From positions 1-48,154 of the forward strand of contig NZ_KV825630.1 in the NCBI RefSeq assembly GCF_001831515.1: a DNA stretch of 48,154 nucleotides. Direction: 5' to 3'. The first letter of the stretch is position 1; every line of letters begins with the position of its first letter. Below, one piece after another: positions 1 through 13,766 of this stretch. A program made the position numbers and the translations under genes. The stretch is from Corynebacterium sp. HMSC074A01 (GTDB taxonomy: Bacteria; Actinomycetota; Actinomycetes; Mycobacteriales; Mycobacteriaceae). A model generated the notes under the pieces. The model ran no database searches, was not told the DNA's origin, and worked only from the letters and a program-made list of their open reading frames with translations.

Positions 1-80
1 TCGCGGCAACGAGAAAATACTTAACCATCTTCCACACACCAACACAAATCGCCAGTACAAGGCGCATATTTGCCCTAAGC

Positions 81-122
81 AAAAACGCCGTTGCTTCCCC
101 TTACACGAGAAGCAACGGCGTT
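81..122 (-). terminator. Rho-independent terminator of tyrS
   Basis: A perfect 14-bp inverted repeat (84-97 with 109-122, 11-nt loop) lies 17 nt past the tyrS stop. Read on the minus strand it is followed at once by TTTTT (complement of 81-85). This is a textbook intrinsic terminator and marks the end of the long minus-strand run. The remaining bases 1-80 show no gene or motif that I can support. Confidence 0.9.
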
Positions 123-138
123 GCAGCGAATTGAAGTG

Positions 139-1401
139 CTAAATCTTCTTGGCGCCAGCGAAGCTCTTCTTGCCGCGGCGCAGCACGAGCCATTCACCGT
201 GCAGCAGATCGTCACTAGAAGGCGTCCACTCTTCAGACTCGACACGCTCGTTGTTGACGTAGATGCCGCCTTCCTTGATGGATCGGCGAGCCGCGCCCTT
301 CGAATCCGCCAATCCTGCACCAACAAGCAGGTCGACGATGGAGGTCTCGGCGTCGCTGAACTCGAAGACCTCGGTCGCGGAGACCGCCGAGGCGAGCGTC
401 TGCTCATCCAGGTCACGGATCTCGGCGCGGCCGAACAGCGCCTGCGAGGCAAGTTCCACGCCTTCGCGAGCCTTCACCCCGTGCACCAGGTCGGTCATCT
501 CCTGCGCGAGACGCTTCTGCGCCTCACGCTTAAACGGGCGCTCCTCCACCTCGACGGCGAGGCGGTCAAGCTCTTCCTGGTCAAGGAAAGTGAACCAGCG
601 TAGGTAACGGATGACGTCGGCATCGGCGGTGTTCACAAAGTACTGGTACCAAGTGTACGGGCTGGTCATTTCCGGGTCCAGCCACAGGGAGCCGCCACCG
701 GTGGACTTGCCGAACTTCTTGCCCTCCGAGTCGGTCACGAGCGGAACAGTCAACGCGTGGACCTGCTCGCCATCCATGCGACGGTTCAGGTCAACGCCAG
801 CGACAAGGTTGCCCCACTGGTCGCCGCCGCCTACTTGCAGTACGCAGTCGTGGTTGCGACGCAACTGCACGTAGTCGTTTGCCTGCAGCAGCATGTAGGA
901 GAACTCGGTGTAGGAGATGCCATCGTTTTCCAGGCGGCGCTTGACAGTGTCGCGGCTGAGCATGGTGGACAGGGAGAAGTGCTTGCCCACGTCGCGCAGG
1001 AAATCAATGACGGTCATGTCCTTGATCCAGTCATTGTTGTTCACCAGCAGCGCGGCGTTGTCCCCCTCGAAGGAGACGAAGCGCTCGAGCTGGCTCGAAA
1101 TGCGATCTGCCCAATCAGCGACCGTGTCGGAGGAGTTCATCGTGCGCCCCCCCACATCTCGCGGGTCGCCGATCATGCCGGTAGCGCCGCCGGCCAGCAC
1201 GATCGGACGGTGGCCAGCTTCCTGGAAGCGGCGGAGCATGAGCAGCGGGACGAGGTGTCCCGCGTGCAGCGACGGGCCCGTCGGGTCAAAGCCGCAGTAC
1301 AGGCTGATTGGTGCCTCGGTCGCGGTCCGCAGTGCCTCCAGGTCGGTGGACTGGTTGATCAGTCCGCGCCATTCAAGCTCATCAACAATGTTCGTGCTCA
1401 T
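139..1401 (-). CDS. tyrS: Tyrosyl-tRNA synthetase
   Basis: Cytoplasmic class Ic aminoacyl-tRNA synthetase that charges tRNA-Tyr with tyrosine using ATP. The 420-residue protein has the usual TyrRS length. The HIGH-type signature reads HAGH inside [13 protein letters not shown] (about residues 38-50), and the KMSKS-type loop reads KFGKST near residue 230. The last 70 residues form an S4-like RNA-binding domain ([21 protein letters not shown]). Start is the ATG at 1401. It is the last gene of the minus-strand run, 54 nt downstream of the Trm112-like gene, and is followed by a strong terminator. No T-box-like leader is seen in the short gap. The call is secure. Confidence 0.97.
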   Translation of the reverse strand: MSTNIVDELEWRGLINQSTDLEALRTATEAPISLYCGFDPTGPSLHAGHLVPLLMLRRFQEAGHRPIVLAGGATGMIGDPRDVGGRTMNSSDTVADWADRISSQLERFVSFEGDNAALLVNNNDWIKDMTVIDFLRDVGKHFSLSTMLSRDTVKRRLENDGISYTEFSYMLLQANDYVQLRRNHDCVLQVGGGDQWGNLVAGVDLNRRMDGEQVHALTVPLVTDSEGKKFGKSTGGGSLWLDPEMTSPYTWYQYFVNTADADVIRYLRWFTFLDQEELDRLAVEVEERPFKREAQKRLAQEMTDLVHGVKAREGVELASQALFGRAEIRDLDEQTLASAVSATEVFEFSDAETSIVDLLVGAGLADSKGAARRSIKEGGIYVNNERVESEEWTPSSDDLLHGEWLVLRRGKKSFAGAKKI

Positions 1402-1455
1402 AGGTAGTCTCTCTCAATTCTCTCGTGGTGATACAGGGCTGAGCGAAGCGCGTAG

Positions 1456-1641
1456 CTACGCGGACGGTGCGGACGGATAGTCCTGCGCCTCGTCGATAAG
1501 GAGCACCGGGATGCCGTCGTCGATGCGATAGGCAATGTTGAGGCGCTCGTTCACCAGCAACTGTTCATCTTCCTTGTACGTCAGCGGGCCCTTGTCCTGT
1601 GGGCAGGCAAGTACGTCAAGGAGTTTCGGATCGAGACTCAT
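1456..1641 (-). CDS. Trm112-like small protein
   Basis: A 61-residue protein matching the Trm112p-like family, whose eukaryotic member activates methyltransferases; bacterial members have no settled role. It shows the family N-terminus LLDVLACPQDKGPL and the central YRIDDGIPVLLIDEA. Only one Cys (ACPQDKG) remains of the zinc-ribbon Cys pairs of archaeal and eukaryotic homologues, so zinc binding is doubtful, as is usual in bacteria. I chose the ATG at 1641 because MSLDPKLL is the usual family start; a TTG at 1650 would add three residues. It lies 11 nt after the XpaC-like gene and 54 nt before tyrS, so co-transcription is likely. Confidence 0.8.
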   Translation of the reverse strand: MSLDPKLLDVLACPQDKGPLTYKEDEQLLVNERLNIAYRIDDGIPVLLIDEAQDYPSAPSA

Positions 1642-1652
1642 AGCACTCAAGC

Positions 1653-2312
1653 TTACTGGTAGGGGTTCATCGAAGGAGTGTCGGGATCGGTTGGTGGGTC
1701 CAACGCTGCGTCGTCAAGCGGGATTGGCCCTTTCAGCGCCTCCTTGAGGTAGGTGGCTTGCGATTCGAGCGCGCGCAAGTTGTTGTCCAAAATGCCCTGC
1801 TTGACCCGGTCGACGGCCTTCGTCATGGTGTCGAGGGACTCCATGCACCACAGGGAGGCATCCTCCCCGCGGTACAGCGGGGAGTTGAGGTAGGTGGTCA
1901 CGACCTCGGGGAAGTAGATTTTCGACACGTTGTACACCGTCTGCTGGTGCTCTGGCGTCGCGTTCAGATCGTCCCAGCGCGAGAGCACGAAACGGATCGC
2001 AGCTTGCAGGGCGAGCGCCTCGTTGTAGACCGGCGGGGGTACGTTCGCGCGGTGCAGCTTCGTCAGGTTCTCCTGTACTTCGGCGTCGATCAGTGCCTGC
2101 GTCGGGACACTCGGCTCCAGGGCCTTCTGCTCGCGCGAGGGGGTCAGCAGCGCACCCGCGCCGTACGCCGCGGTAGTGGCAACCAGCCACGGGATCACGC
2201 CTGCCGCGCCAATGAGGCCAAACACGATGAACAGGCCCGTGGTCAGCGCGGCGGCGATCATGCCGACCTGGTTCTTGCGCGAGCTGAAGTACTCCCACTT
2301 ATTGGTAGCCAC
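1653..2312 (-). CDS. XpaC-like two-TM membrane protein
   Basis: A 219-residue protein with two adjacent hydrophobic helices (about residues 16-36 and 38-56), then a soluble, mostly helical domain and a Pro/Asp-rich tail. Two N-terminal membrane helices followed by a helical cytoplasmic domain resembles the XpaC (5-bromo-4-chloroindolyl phosphate hydrolysis) family, which often accompanies TelA and VWA proteins. That assignment is by architecture only and tentative. The GTG start at 2312 is preceded by AAGGAG at the right distance and lies 14 nt inside the end of the VWA gene, so translation is probably coupled. It is the third gene of a tight three-gene unit. No catalytic motif was recognised. 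Confidence 0.6.
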   Translation of the reverse strand: MATNKWEYFSSRKNQVGMIAAALTTGLFIVFGLIGAAGVIPWLVATTAAYGAGALLTPSREQKALEPSVPTQALIDAEVQENLTKLHRANVPPPVYNEALALQAAIRFVLSRWDDLNATPEHQQTVYNVSKIYFPEVVTTYLNSPLYRGEDASLWCMESLDTMTKAVDRVKQGILDNNLRALESQATYLKEALKGPIPLDDAALDPPTDPDTPSMNPYQ

Positions 2313-3885
2313 GGATCTCCTTAAACATCTCGGCCAACTCTGCCTGCTGTGCGTCGAAAACTTTACCCCCCGTCAGTTCCGCAAGCTTGTCCATTTCAGC
2401 GCGTTTCGCCTCGCCGTACAGAATGACGAAGACGGGTATACCTGCCCACTCGTCGTGCTGGGCATACTCGGCTGCGAACTCATCGTAAAAGGGTGGCACG
2501 GTCGCTTCACCGTCGGAAAGCAGCACGATCGTCGGGGCACGGAACTCACCATCCTGCTCGGCGCTGCGCATCTTGGCTTGCTCTTCCAGCACTCCCTTCA
2601 GGGCTCCGTAGGTGGCGGTGTACCCGTCGGCTTCGAGACCGTCGATAAACTCGCTTAGCGTGGCGCGACTTTGTGGATCATCCTCGGAAAGCGTCGCGGT
2701 CACGCCGTCGAGCAGTTCGCTGTTGAACGGCCGTAGACTTACTGATTCCCGGTTGCGGAAGGAAACATCGCCTGTCGACGTCGCCGCGGAGCCCCCAATG
2801 AGCTGGCCCATGATGGCCTTCAGCGAAGTCATGCGCTCGCCCTGCATTGACCCGGAGGTATCCAGCAGGAAGATGGACTGGCCCGGGCGGCGGAAGTCGT
2901 CGTTGTAGCGCTCCAGCAGGGTGCGTGCCACGGTCTCGTTTGCCGGGTATTGCAGGTCGATCGGGTTCTGGCCGGACAGCTCCGCGGGCAGGGCGTCTAC
3001 CGGGAAGACCGGGCGACGGTAGGTGTCTGCGACTTCCTGCTGGTGCTCCTCGAACCACTCTGCCAGCTCGCGCACGGTGTCAGCGGAGCCTTCGTGCTGC
3101 GGCGTGCGCAGCGTGCTCAACGGGTAGTCGGCGGTGATCGTGCCGTCTGCGGGCACGATCACCTCAAGGTCGACCCCGTCCTTCTTCAGCTGGTGCAGGG
3201 TGGACTCGTAGTTGAAGATGCCGTCGGCTTTCGACGAGTCGTCGCGGAAGGTGTCCGCGAGCCACCCAGACGAGCCCGAGGACAGGGTCTGGGCCGAGAA
3301 GAACTCTCCTAGCTGCGGACCTACCGCGTCAAGGTCCTGCTGGGAAAGCGCCACGCCTGTGTCCGCGAGCGCGGTAGCGGCGGAGACCACGGTGGAAAAC
3401 CCGGAGTTCGACGCGGTGGGGTCCGTCATCCCGAAGGTAAACTCGCCGTCCTTCGCGGCCTGGGCAAGGTCTTCCCAGGTGGGCGGGTTGTCAACCCAGC
3501 CGTTGGAGCGAGCGATTTCGCTGCGCAGCCCAATCGCGATCGGCGAGCTCGCCAGCGGGTACTCCTCCCCCAGCGCATCCGCGGCACCGATCAGGTTGGC
3601 GTAGCGGTTCGTGGCGAACCAGGTCGCGTCGTACGCCCCGTCCAGCTCACCGGCCTTGAGCGCCTGCGAGTTCTCTAGGGTGCCGCCGAGGTAGGTCACC
3701 TCGATATCGGTGCCCAGCTCCTCACCGGCCTGCTGAATTAGCGGTTCGAGGTCTTGCAGCTCAGTGGCCGCCACAATGTGCAGCGGCTTGTTTTCTCCCA
3801 GCTGCGGGAGCTGGTCCAGCGCCGAGCACCCGGATGCGACCAGTGCCAGCATCAGCGTCGTGCAGAGGGCAAAGATTCTCTTCAT
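2299..3885 (-). CDS. Lipoprotein with binding-protein and VWA domains
   Basis: A 528-residue exported lipoprotein. The signal peptide MKRIFALCTTLMLALVASGC ends in a lipobox (VASGC, Cys20). Residues about 35-300 read like a type II periplasmic solute-binding fold (LHIVAATELQDLEPLIQQAG, then LGGTLENSQALKAGELDGAYDATW). Residues about 335-525 form a von Willebrand A domain with an intact MIDAS: DTSGS beginning at Asp342, a Thr in the GYTATYGAL stretch, and Asp in LLSDGEAT. VWA domains bind metal and usually mediate protein-protein contact, so the product probably assembles a complex on the outer face of the membrane. The start is fixed by GAGGAGG 7 nt upstream and by a 4-bp ATGA overlap with the preceding gene. 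The substrate is unknown. Confidence 0.8.
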   Translation of the reverse strand: MKRIFALCTTLMLALVASGCSALDQLPQLGENKPLHIVAATELQDLEPLIQQAGEELGTDIEVTYLGGTLENSQALKAGELDGAYDATWFATNRYANLIGAADALGEEYPLASSPIAIGLRSEIARSNGWVDNPPTWEDLAQAAKDGEFTFGMTDPTASNSGFSTVVSAATALADTGVALSQQDLDAVGPQLGEFFSAQTLSSGSSGWLADTFRDDSSKADGIFNYESTLHQLKKDGVDLEVIVPADGTITADYPLSTLRTPQHEGSADTVRELAEWFEEHQQEVADTYRRPVFPVDALPAELSGQNPIDLQYPANETVARTLLERYNDDFRRPGQSIFLLDTSGSMQGERMTSLKAIMGQLIGGSAATSTGDVSFRNRESVSLRPFNSELLDGVTATLSEDDPQSRATLSEFIDGLEADGYTATYGALKGVLEEQAKMRSAEQDGEFRAPTIVLLSDGEATVPPFYDEFAAEYAQHDEWAGIPVFVILYGEAKRAEMDKLAELTGGKVFDAQQAELAEMFKEIRGYQ

Positions 3886-5042
3886 AGGGTTGCCTCCTCG
3901 TTGGCGGGCGGTTGGCCTCCGTAGCGCTCGCCCACCCCGTCAAGCAGCTGCTCGAGCTGGTCAAAGGTGGGTGGGTCGACGCTGTTGACGTAATCGGACG
4001 GCGCGGGCAGGCCGTGTGCTTCAAGCTCTTCTGCCAGCGAGCCACTTTCAGCCGGGCGGAAGCCGTGCTTGGCGGCCAGCTGCTGCAGCTCCGGGTCCGT
4101 GCTCAGCAGGCGTCCAAGCTCTTTGCCTCCATCGGAGATCCCGACGATGCCGTGGTTGGCCACCACAGTGGGTTCAAGTCGCATGAGCACCATGTCCTCG
4201 CGGATCCGCGAGCGCTCCTTCATCTGCTCGCCGAGGAACTGCGCCTCGTACACCAGCACCAGCGGCATGGAACCCATCCCCTGGCTCAGGTAATCGCGAA
4301 ACGGCGCCGAGGACGAGGATTCGGAGTATCCCTGGCCCACGAAAAACGGGGCAATCTTGTCCACCAGCGCATCAGGGGAGATGCCGGGCTCTTCCTCCTG
4401 GAACTGCCACGCCAGCAGCGACAGGTACATCGCCGCAGAGTTGGAAGTACGAATATCCGTGGTGCTTACCTGCACCTGGCGGGGCGAGGCGTAGCCATCG
4501 CCGAGGTCGCGCCAGCGCTTCCCCTCTTCCACCAGCTTGATATAGGCAGCCATGTCGAAGGCATAGCCGCCATCGGTGCTGTGAACCACGCCTTCCCGCT
4601 CGAGCATCTCCGCCAGCGGCTTCCAGCTCGCAATGGCCATCGGGGTAAAGAAGGGATAGTCCACCGAGTAGTTGGATCCCAGACTCTTCACCTTCTGCGC
4701 AGCCGGGCCGGACGAGGGAAAGACAAAGTCCTGCTTCTCTAAGTCAGTACTCGTGGCGATCTGCCGCGAGCCCGCGGTTGAAAACTCGACGGTATAGCCG
4801 AGCTTCTCCAGTCGCTCTTTGACTTCCGGGTCGTCGAAGTAGTCCCGCTTTTCCGAGCCGATCACACCGCGCACTGTGGTCATACCCGAGCCGCCACCAA
4901 GCCCGAAAAACCCTCCAGAAGACTGGGAGTCTCGCGCGCTGTAGACCGCATAGCCAGCCAGCACGAGCAGGATGCAACCCAAAACAACCGAAAGCACGCG
5001 AGATCCGCGCTGCTTTCGGTTGTTGCCGTTCGAAACAGTCAT
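3882..5042 (-). CDS. Membrane-anchored solute-binding-like protein
   Basis: A 386-residue protein with a basic N-terminus and one membrane helix (about residues 14-36), a Gly/Ser-rich linker, then an extracellular domain that reads like a second type II periplasmic-binding fold (VRGVIGSEKRDYFDDP, LGYTVEFSTAGSRQIATS). There is no lipobox Cys at the end of the hydrophobic segment, so it is probably anchored by the uncleaved helix. It is the first gene of a three-gene unit and overlaps the VWA lipoprotein gene by 4 bp. A candidate promoter lies just upstream, with a -10 box 6 nt before the ATG, so the transcript may be leaderless. No ABC permease or ATPase is nearby. Ligand and function are unknown. 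Confidence 0.7.
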   Translation of the reverse strand: MTVSNGNNRKQRGSRVLSVVLGCILLVLAGYAVYSARDSQSSGGFFGLGGGSGMTTVRGVIGSEKRDYFDDPEVKERLEKLGYTVEFSTAGSRQIATSTDLEKQDFVFPSSGPAAQKVKSLGSNYSVDYPFFTPMAIASWKPLAEMLEREGVVHSTDGGYAFDMAAYIKLVEEGKRWRDLGDGYASPRQVQVSTTDIRTSNSAAMYLSLLAWQFQEEEPGISPDALVDKIAPFFVGQGYSESSSSAPFRDYLSQGMGSMPLVLVYEAQFLGEQMKERSRIREDMVLMRLEPTVVANHGIVGISDGGKELGRLLSTDPELQQLAAKHGFRPAESGSLAEELEAHGLPAPSDYVNSVDPPTFDQLEQLLDGVGERYGGQPPANEEATL

Positions 5043-5048
5043 GCACCC

Positions 5049-5076
5049 AGCATAGAGTGTGCTAAGTCACTTCGCA
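5049..5076 (-). promoter_or_regulatory. Candidate leaderless promoter of envelope module
   Basis: On the minus strand TGCGAA (5076-5071), a 16-nt spacer and TATGCT (5054-5049) end 6 nt before the ATG at 5042, and no Shine-Dalgarno sequence intervenes. This fits a leaderless corynebacterial promoter and would let the three-gene module be expressed independently of argGH. Inferred from spacing and motif only. Confidence 0.45.
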
Positions 5077-5093
5077 GGGGAAAGGAGTGTCAC

Positions 5094-6539
<1,446 letters not shown>

Positions 6540-7748
6540 CTACTTCTGCGCGCCCGCTTCGCGGTCGCGCTTGTTGGCAATCTGCGAGCTCAGGCCGTGC
6601 AGGCGCACGAAGCCCTTGGCCAGGGTCTGATCGAAGGTATCACCCGTGTCGTAGGTGGCCAGGTTGAAGTCGTAGAGCGAGTGGTTGGAGCGGCGACCGT
6701 TGACCGTCGCCTTGCCTGCGTGCAGCTCCATGCGGATATCGCCGGTAACGTGCTCCTGAGTGGACTCGATAAACGCGTCCAGGGAGCGCTTCAGCGGGCC
6801 GAACCAGAGGCCGTCGTAGACCTCTTCGGACCAGCGGGCGTCGATAAGCCGCTTGTAGCGCGCGAGCTCACGCTCGACGGTGACATCCTCCAGCGCCTTG
6901 TGCGCGGTGATCAGAGTGATCGCGCCCGGTGCCTCGTAGACCTCGCGGGACTTGATGCCCACCAGGCGATCCTCAACCATGTCCAGGCGGCCGATGCCCT
7001 GGGCACCTGCACGGCGGTTGAGCTCTTCGATGGCCTCGAGCACGGTCACCTTGCGGCCGTCGATGGCGACGGGCTTGCCGGACTCAAAGGAGATGATGAC
7101 CTCGTCCGGAGCATTGCCCAGCGCCGGGTCCTCGGTGTAGGCGTAGAGGTCCTTTGTCGGCGGGTTCCACAGGTCCTCCAAAAAGCCGGTCTCGACGGCG
7201 CGGCCCCACACGTTCTGGTCGATGGAGAACGGGGACGCTGCGGACTGCTCGATCGGCAGGTCCTTGCCCTCTGCGAACTCGATGGCCTTGTCGCGGGTCC
7301 ACGCAAAGTCGCGCGCGGGTGCCACGATCTCCAGGTCCGGATCCTGGTTGAGGAAGCCGACCTCGAAGCGGACCTGGTCGTTGCCCTTACCGGTGCAGCC
7401 GTGAGCGACGTGGGTACCGCCGTGCTGCTGCGCTGCTTCCACCAGGTGCTTGACAATCAGCGGGCGGGAAATGGCGGATACCAGCGGGTACTCGCCCTGG
7501 TACATGCCGTTGGCCTTGATGGTGGGAAGGCAGTACTCCTCGGCGAACTCGTCCTTGGCGTCCACCACGATGGACTCGACAGCGCCGCAGTCCAGCGCGC
7601 GCTGGCGGACAGAATCCATGTCCTCGCCGCCCTGGCCCAGGTCGAGCGCCACAGCGACGACGTCGGCGTCAAGCATTTCGCCCAGATACGGGATGGCGAC
7701 GGACGTATCCAGACCGCCGGAGTACGCGAGAACAACGCGATTGCTCAT
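6540..7748 (-). CDS. argG: Argininosuccinate synthase
   Basis: Joins citrulline and aspartate with ATP to give argininosuccinate. The 402-residue protein begins [17 protein letters not shown], which holds the N-type ATP pyrophosphatase P-loop (SGGLDTS), and contains the family segments [14 protein letters not shown] and [13 protein letters not shown] C-terminal sequence. The ATG at 7748 is preceded by AAAGGAG about 9 nt upstream. A 105-nt gap separates it from argR, the longest gap inside the arg cluster. It contains an AT-rich ArgR-box-like element, suggesting that argGH has its own promoter as well as read-through. Confidence 0.97.
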   Translation of the reverse strand: MSNRVVLAYSGGLDTSVAIPYLGEMLDADVVAVALDLGQGGEDMDSVRQRALDCGAVESIVVDAKDEFAEEYCLPTIKANGMYQGEYPLVSAISRPLIVKHLVEAAQQHGGTHVAHGCTGKGNDQVRFEVGFLNQDPDLEIVAPARDFAWTRDKAIEFAEGKDLPIEQSAASPFSIDQNVWGRAVETGFLEDLWNPPTKDLYAYTEDPALGNAPDEVIISFESGKPVAIDGRKVTVLEAIEELNRRAGAQGIGRLDMVEDRLVGIKSREVYEAPGAITLITAHKALEDVTVERELARYKRLIDARWSEEVYDGLWFGPLKRSLDAFIESTQEHVTGDIRMELHAGKATVNGRRSNHSLYDFNLATYDTGDTFDQTLAKGFVRLHGLSSQIANKRDREAGAQK

Positions 7749-7779
7749 GAGTTGAAAGCTCCTTTGCTTTAGGTGTAAA

Positions 7780-7797
7780 TGAAGTTCAAAAATTTCA
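7780..7797 (-). promoter_or_regulatory. Candidate ARG box upstream of argG
   Basis: The gap between argR and argG contains an AT-rich stretch that stands out from the GC-rich surroundings. On the minus strand it reads TGAAATTTTTGAACTTCA, an imperfect 18-bp palindrome bounded by TGAA and TTCA, as expected for an ArgR operator. Further upstream CCGGTTGCC and GGCACCGG (about 7810-7840) can form a hairpin that may weaken read-through from argR. The position fits repression of argGH by ArgR. No convincing -35/-10 pair was identified. Confidence 0.45.
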
Positions 7798-7853
7798 CGC
7801 TTGGCTAAGCGTACCCCGGTGCCTTAAGCAGCGGGGCAACCGGCGTGCACTGC

Positions 7854-10468
<2,615 letters not shown>

Positions 10469-10472
<4 letters not shown>

Positions 10473-11416
10473 GCGGTTTCATCCTTCCTGAAGACTGTGC
10501 CTTCTGGGTACTCGTTCGCGTCGTAAGCTTCCGGCAAGACCATCGTGCCGATGCCGCCGACGGTCAGCAGCTCAAGCAGCACCGAGTGCGCGATGCGGCC
10601 GTCGATGACGTGCGCTGCCTTGACCCCGCCGTTGACGGCGGTGAGGCACGCGCCCATCTTCGGGATCATGCCCGTATCCAGCTTAGGCATCATCTGCGCC
10701 AGGTCATCGGCCTTGATCTTGGACAGCAGCGAATCCTTGTCCGGCCAGTCGGTGTACAGGCCCTCGACGTTCGTGAGCACCACCAGGCGCTCCGCGCCGA
10801 TGGCGGCGGCTAGGGCACCGGCGGCCTCGTCGGCGTTGATGTTGTAGACGTTGCCATCCGTGCCCGGGGCGATGCCGGAGACGACCGGGATGCGGCCTGC
10901 CTCGATGATGTCCATCACCGCGGAGGGGTTCACGTCTGTGATGGTGCCGACCAGGCCGATGTCGGTGGGCGTGCCGTCAACGTCGACAAAGCGGCGCTCG
11001 GCGGTAAACAGCCCGGCGTCCTCGCCGGAGGTGCCCACCGCATACGGGCCGTGCGAGTTGATCTTGCCCAGCAGGTCGCGGCCGACCTGGCCGAAGAGCA
11101 CCATGCGCACCACGTCCAGGATCTCCGGGGTGGTCACGCGGAACCCGCCGACGAACTCGCCGCCGTCCAAGTCCAGGCGCTTGAGCATCGCGGTGATCTG
11201 CGGGCCGCCGCCGTGCACCACCACCGGCTTCGCGCCGACGGTGCGCAGAAAGACCATGTCTGCGGCGAAGGCGGTCTTGAGCGACTCATCAATCATGGCG
11301 TTGCCGCCGTACTTCACCACCACGATCTTGTCGCGGTAGTGCTGCAGCCAAGGCAGCGCCTCGGCAAGTACGTGTGCGCGCGCCTCGCTGGTCAACGACT
11401 GCAGTGCGCTATCCAT
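10469..11416 (-). CDS. argB: Acetylglutamate kinase
   Basis: Phosphorylates N-acetylglutamate, the usual control point of arginine synthesis. The 315-residue protein has the amino-acid kinase fold with [12 protein letters not shown] (about residues 31-42), VVHGGGPQI and the ATP-binding C-lobe. The N-terminal extension of about 25 residues ([20 protein letters not shown]) is the helix typical of hexameric, arginine-inhibited kinases, so feedback inhibition is likely. It starts at the ATG at 11416, 24 nt after argJ, and overlaps argD by 4 bp. Confidence 0.97.
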
Positions 11417-11440
11417 ATGCTTCCTCTATTCCTGCGGGTA

Positions 11441-12613
11441 TTAAGAGCTGTAGGCCGAGTTGATTTCCACGTAGTCGTGCGACAGATCGGTCGTGTGCAC
11501 CGTGGCCTTGCCCGGTCCGCCGGTGCCAAGGTCCACGAGCACGTCGATATCCGCACCGCTCAGATCTACCTCGCGTGCTCCCGGCGTACCAGTCGAGTCG
11601 ATGCAGACCGCCTCGCCGTTGAAAGAGACAGAGATTTTGTCCGGGTCCATCTCCGCATCCGCCATGCCGACGGCGGCGAGCGTGCGGCCCCAGTTCGGGT
11701 CCGAGCCGAACATCGCGCACTTGAACAGGTTGTCGCGCCCGAGCGTGCGCGCGGCGTTGAGCGCCTGCTCATCGTCGGCGGTACCGGTGACCGTAATGTT
11801 GACGCGCTTGGTCACGCCCTCGGCGTCCGCCTGCATCTGGCGCGCGAGCGAGTCGCACACGTGCAGGATGGCAGCGTCGAGCTCTTCCTGGCGCGGGGTG
11901 GTGCCACTGGCACCGTTGGCCATGACGATCACCGTGTCGTTTGTGGACGTCGAGCCGTCAATATCCACCGTGTCGAACGTGACCTTCGTGGCTTTGCGCA
12001 GCGCCACCTCCAGCGCCTCCGGCGTGGCCTGCGCGTCCGTGGTGATGCACACCAGCATCGTCGCCAGCGAGGGTGCCATCATGCCCACGCCCTTGCCCAT
12101 CGCGCCGACGGTGAAGCCCTCGCCGGAGTACACGGCTTCTTTACGCACCAGGTCGGTGGTCAGAATCGCGTCTGCGGCCGCCTGGCCGTTGTCGGTGCCA
12201 AGCGCCGGGACGAGCGCGTCTACTCCCCCTTTGACCTTGTCCATCTCCAACAGCTCGCCGATCAACCCGGTCGAGCAGACCGCGACCTCGCCCGCGTCCA
12301 CGCCGAGCGCCGCCGCAGCATACGACTGGGATTCGCGGGCATCCGCATCCCCCTGCGCACCGTTGCAGGCATTCGCGTTGCCAGAGTTGTACAGCACGGC
12401 ACGCAGCGACCCGTCAGCCACCGCCTGCTGCGAAAGCTTCACCGGAGAGGCCTTCACGCGGTTGCGTGTAAACACCGCGGCGGCGTCGAAGCGCGGCCCG
12501 GCATTCACCACCAGCGCCATGTCCGGCTTGCCGGAAGGCTTAATCCCTGCCTGTGCGGCAGCTGCCGTGAAACCCTGCGGGGCGGTCACGCCCTGTGCAT
12601 TGTGCGTACTCAT
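11441..12613 (-). CDS. argJ: Glutamate N-acetyltransferase (ArgJ)
   Basis: Transfers acetyl from N-acetylornithine to glutamate, recycling the acetyl group. The 390-residue proprotein contains the self-cleavage site ATML inside [14 protein letters not shown] (about residues 173-186); family members cut before that Thr, which becomes the nucleophile of the beta chain. The C-terminal [15 protein letters not shown] is typical. Whether it can also use acetyl-CoA (bifunctional form) cannot be decided from the sequence. It starts at the ATG at 12613, 55 nt after argC, and is followed by argB after 24 nt. Confidence 0.96.
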   Translation of the reverse strand: MSTHNAQGVTAPQGFTAAAAQAGIKPSGKPDMALVVNAGPRFDAAAVFTRNRVKASPVKLSQQAVADGSLRAVLYNSGNANACNGAQGDADARESQSYAAAALGVDAGEVAVCSTGLIGELLEMDKVKGGVDALVPALGTDNGQAAADAILTTDLVRKEAVYSGEGFTVGAMGKGVGMMAPSLATMLVCITTDAQATPEALEVALRKATKVTFDTVDIDGSTSTNDTVIVMANGASGTTPRQEELDAAILHVCDSLARQMQADAEGVTKRVNITVTGTADDEQALNAARTLGRDNLFKCAMFGSDPNWGRTLAAVGMADAEMDPDKISVSFNGEAVCIDSTGTPGAREVDLSGADIDVLVDLGTGGPGKATVHTTDLSHDYVEINSAYSS

Positions 12614-12668
12614 AGTCTCTATTGTTCTCTTTCTTTAAGCGTCCGGGGTGTCGGATTGGGGTGCAGGT

Positions 12669-13721
<1,053 letters not shown>

Positions 13722-13730
13722 CTACGCGTT

Positions 13731-13753
13731 TATGCAGTCGATTGCAAATTATA
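13731..13753 (-). promoter_or_regulatory. argC promoter -10 with candidate ARG box
   Basis: Between pheT and argC the minus strand reads TATAAT (13753-13748), a consensus -10 box about 35 nt before the argC ATG. Overlapping and following it is the imperfect palindrome TTTGCA-N6-TGCATA (13748-13731), placed where a bound repressor would block initiation. The -35 region would lie in the last codons of pheT and is not recognisable. Operator identity as an ArgR site is inferred from position. Confidence 0.55.
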
Positions 13754-13766
13754 CACGCCGTGGTGC

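Noticed and set aside
1..80. Start of an rRNA operon downstream of tyrS, as in some corynebacteria
   Set aside because: The 80 bases show no 16S or 5S sequence; if present it lies outside the window.
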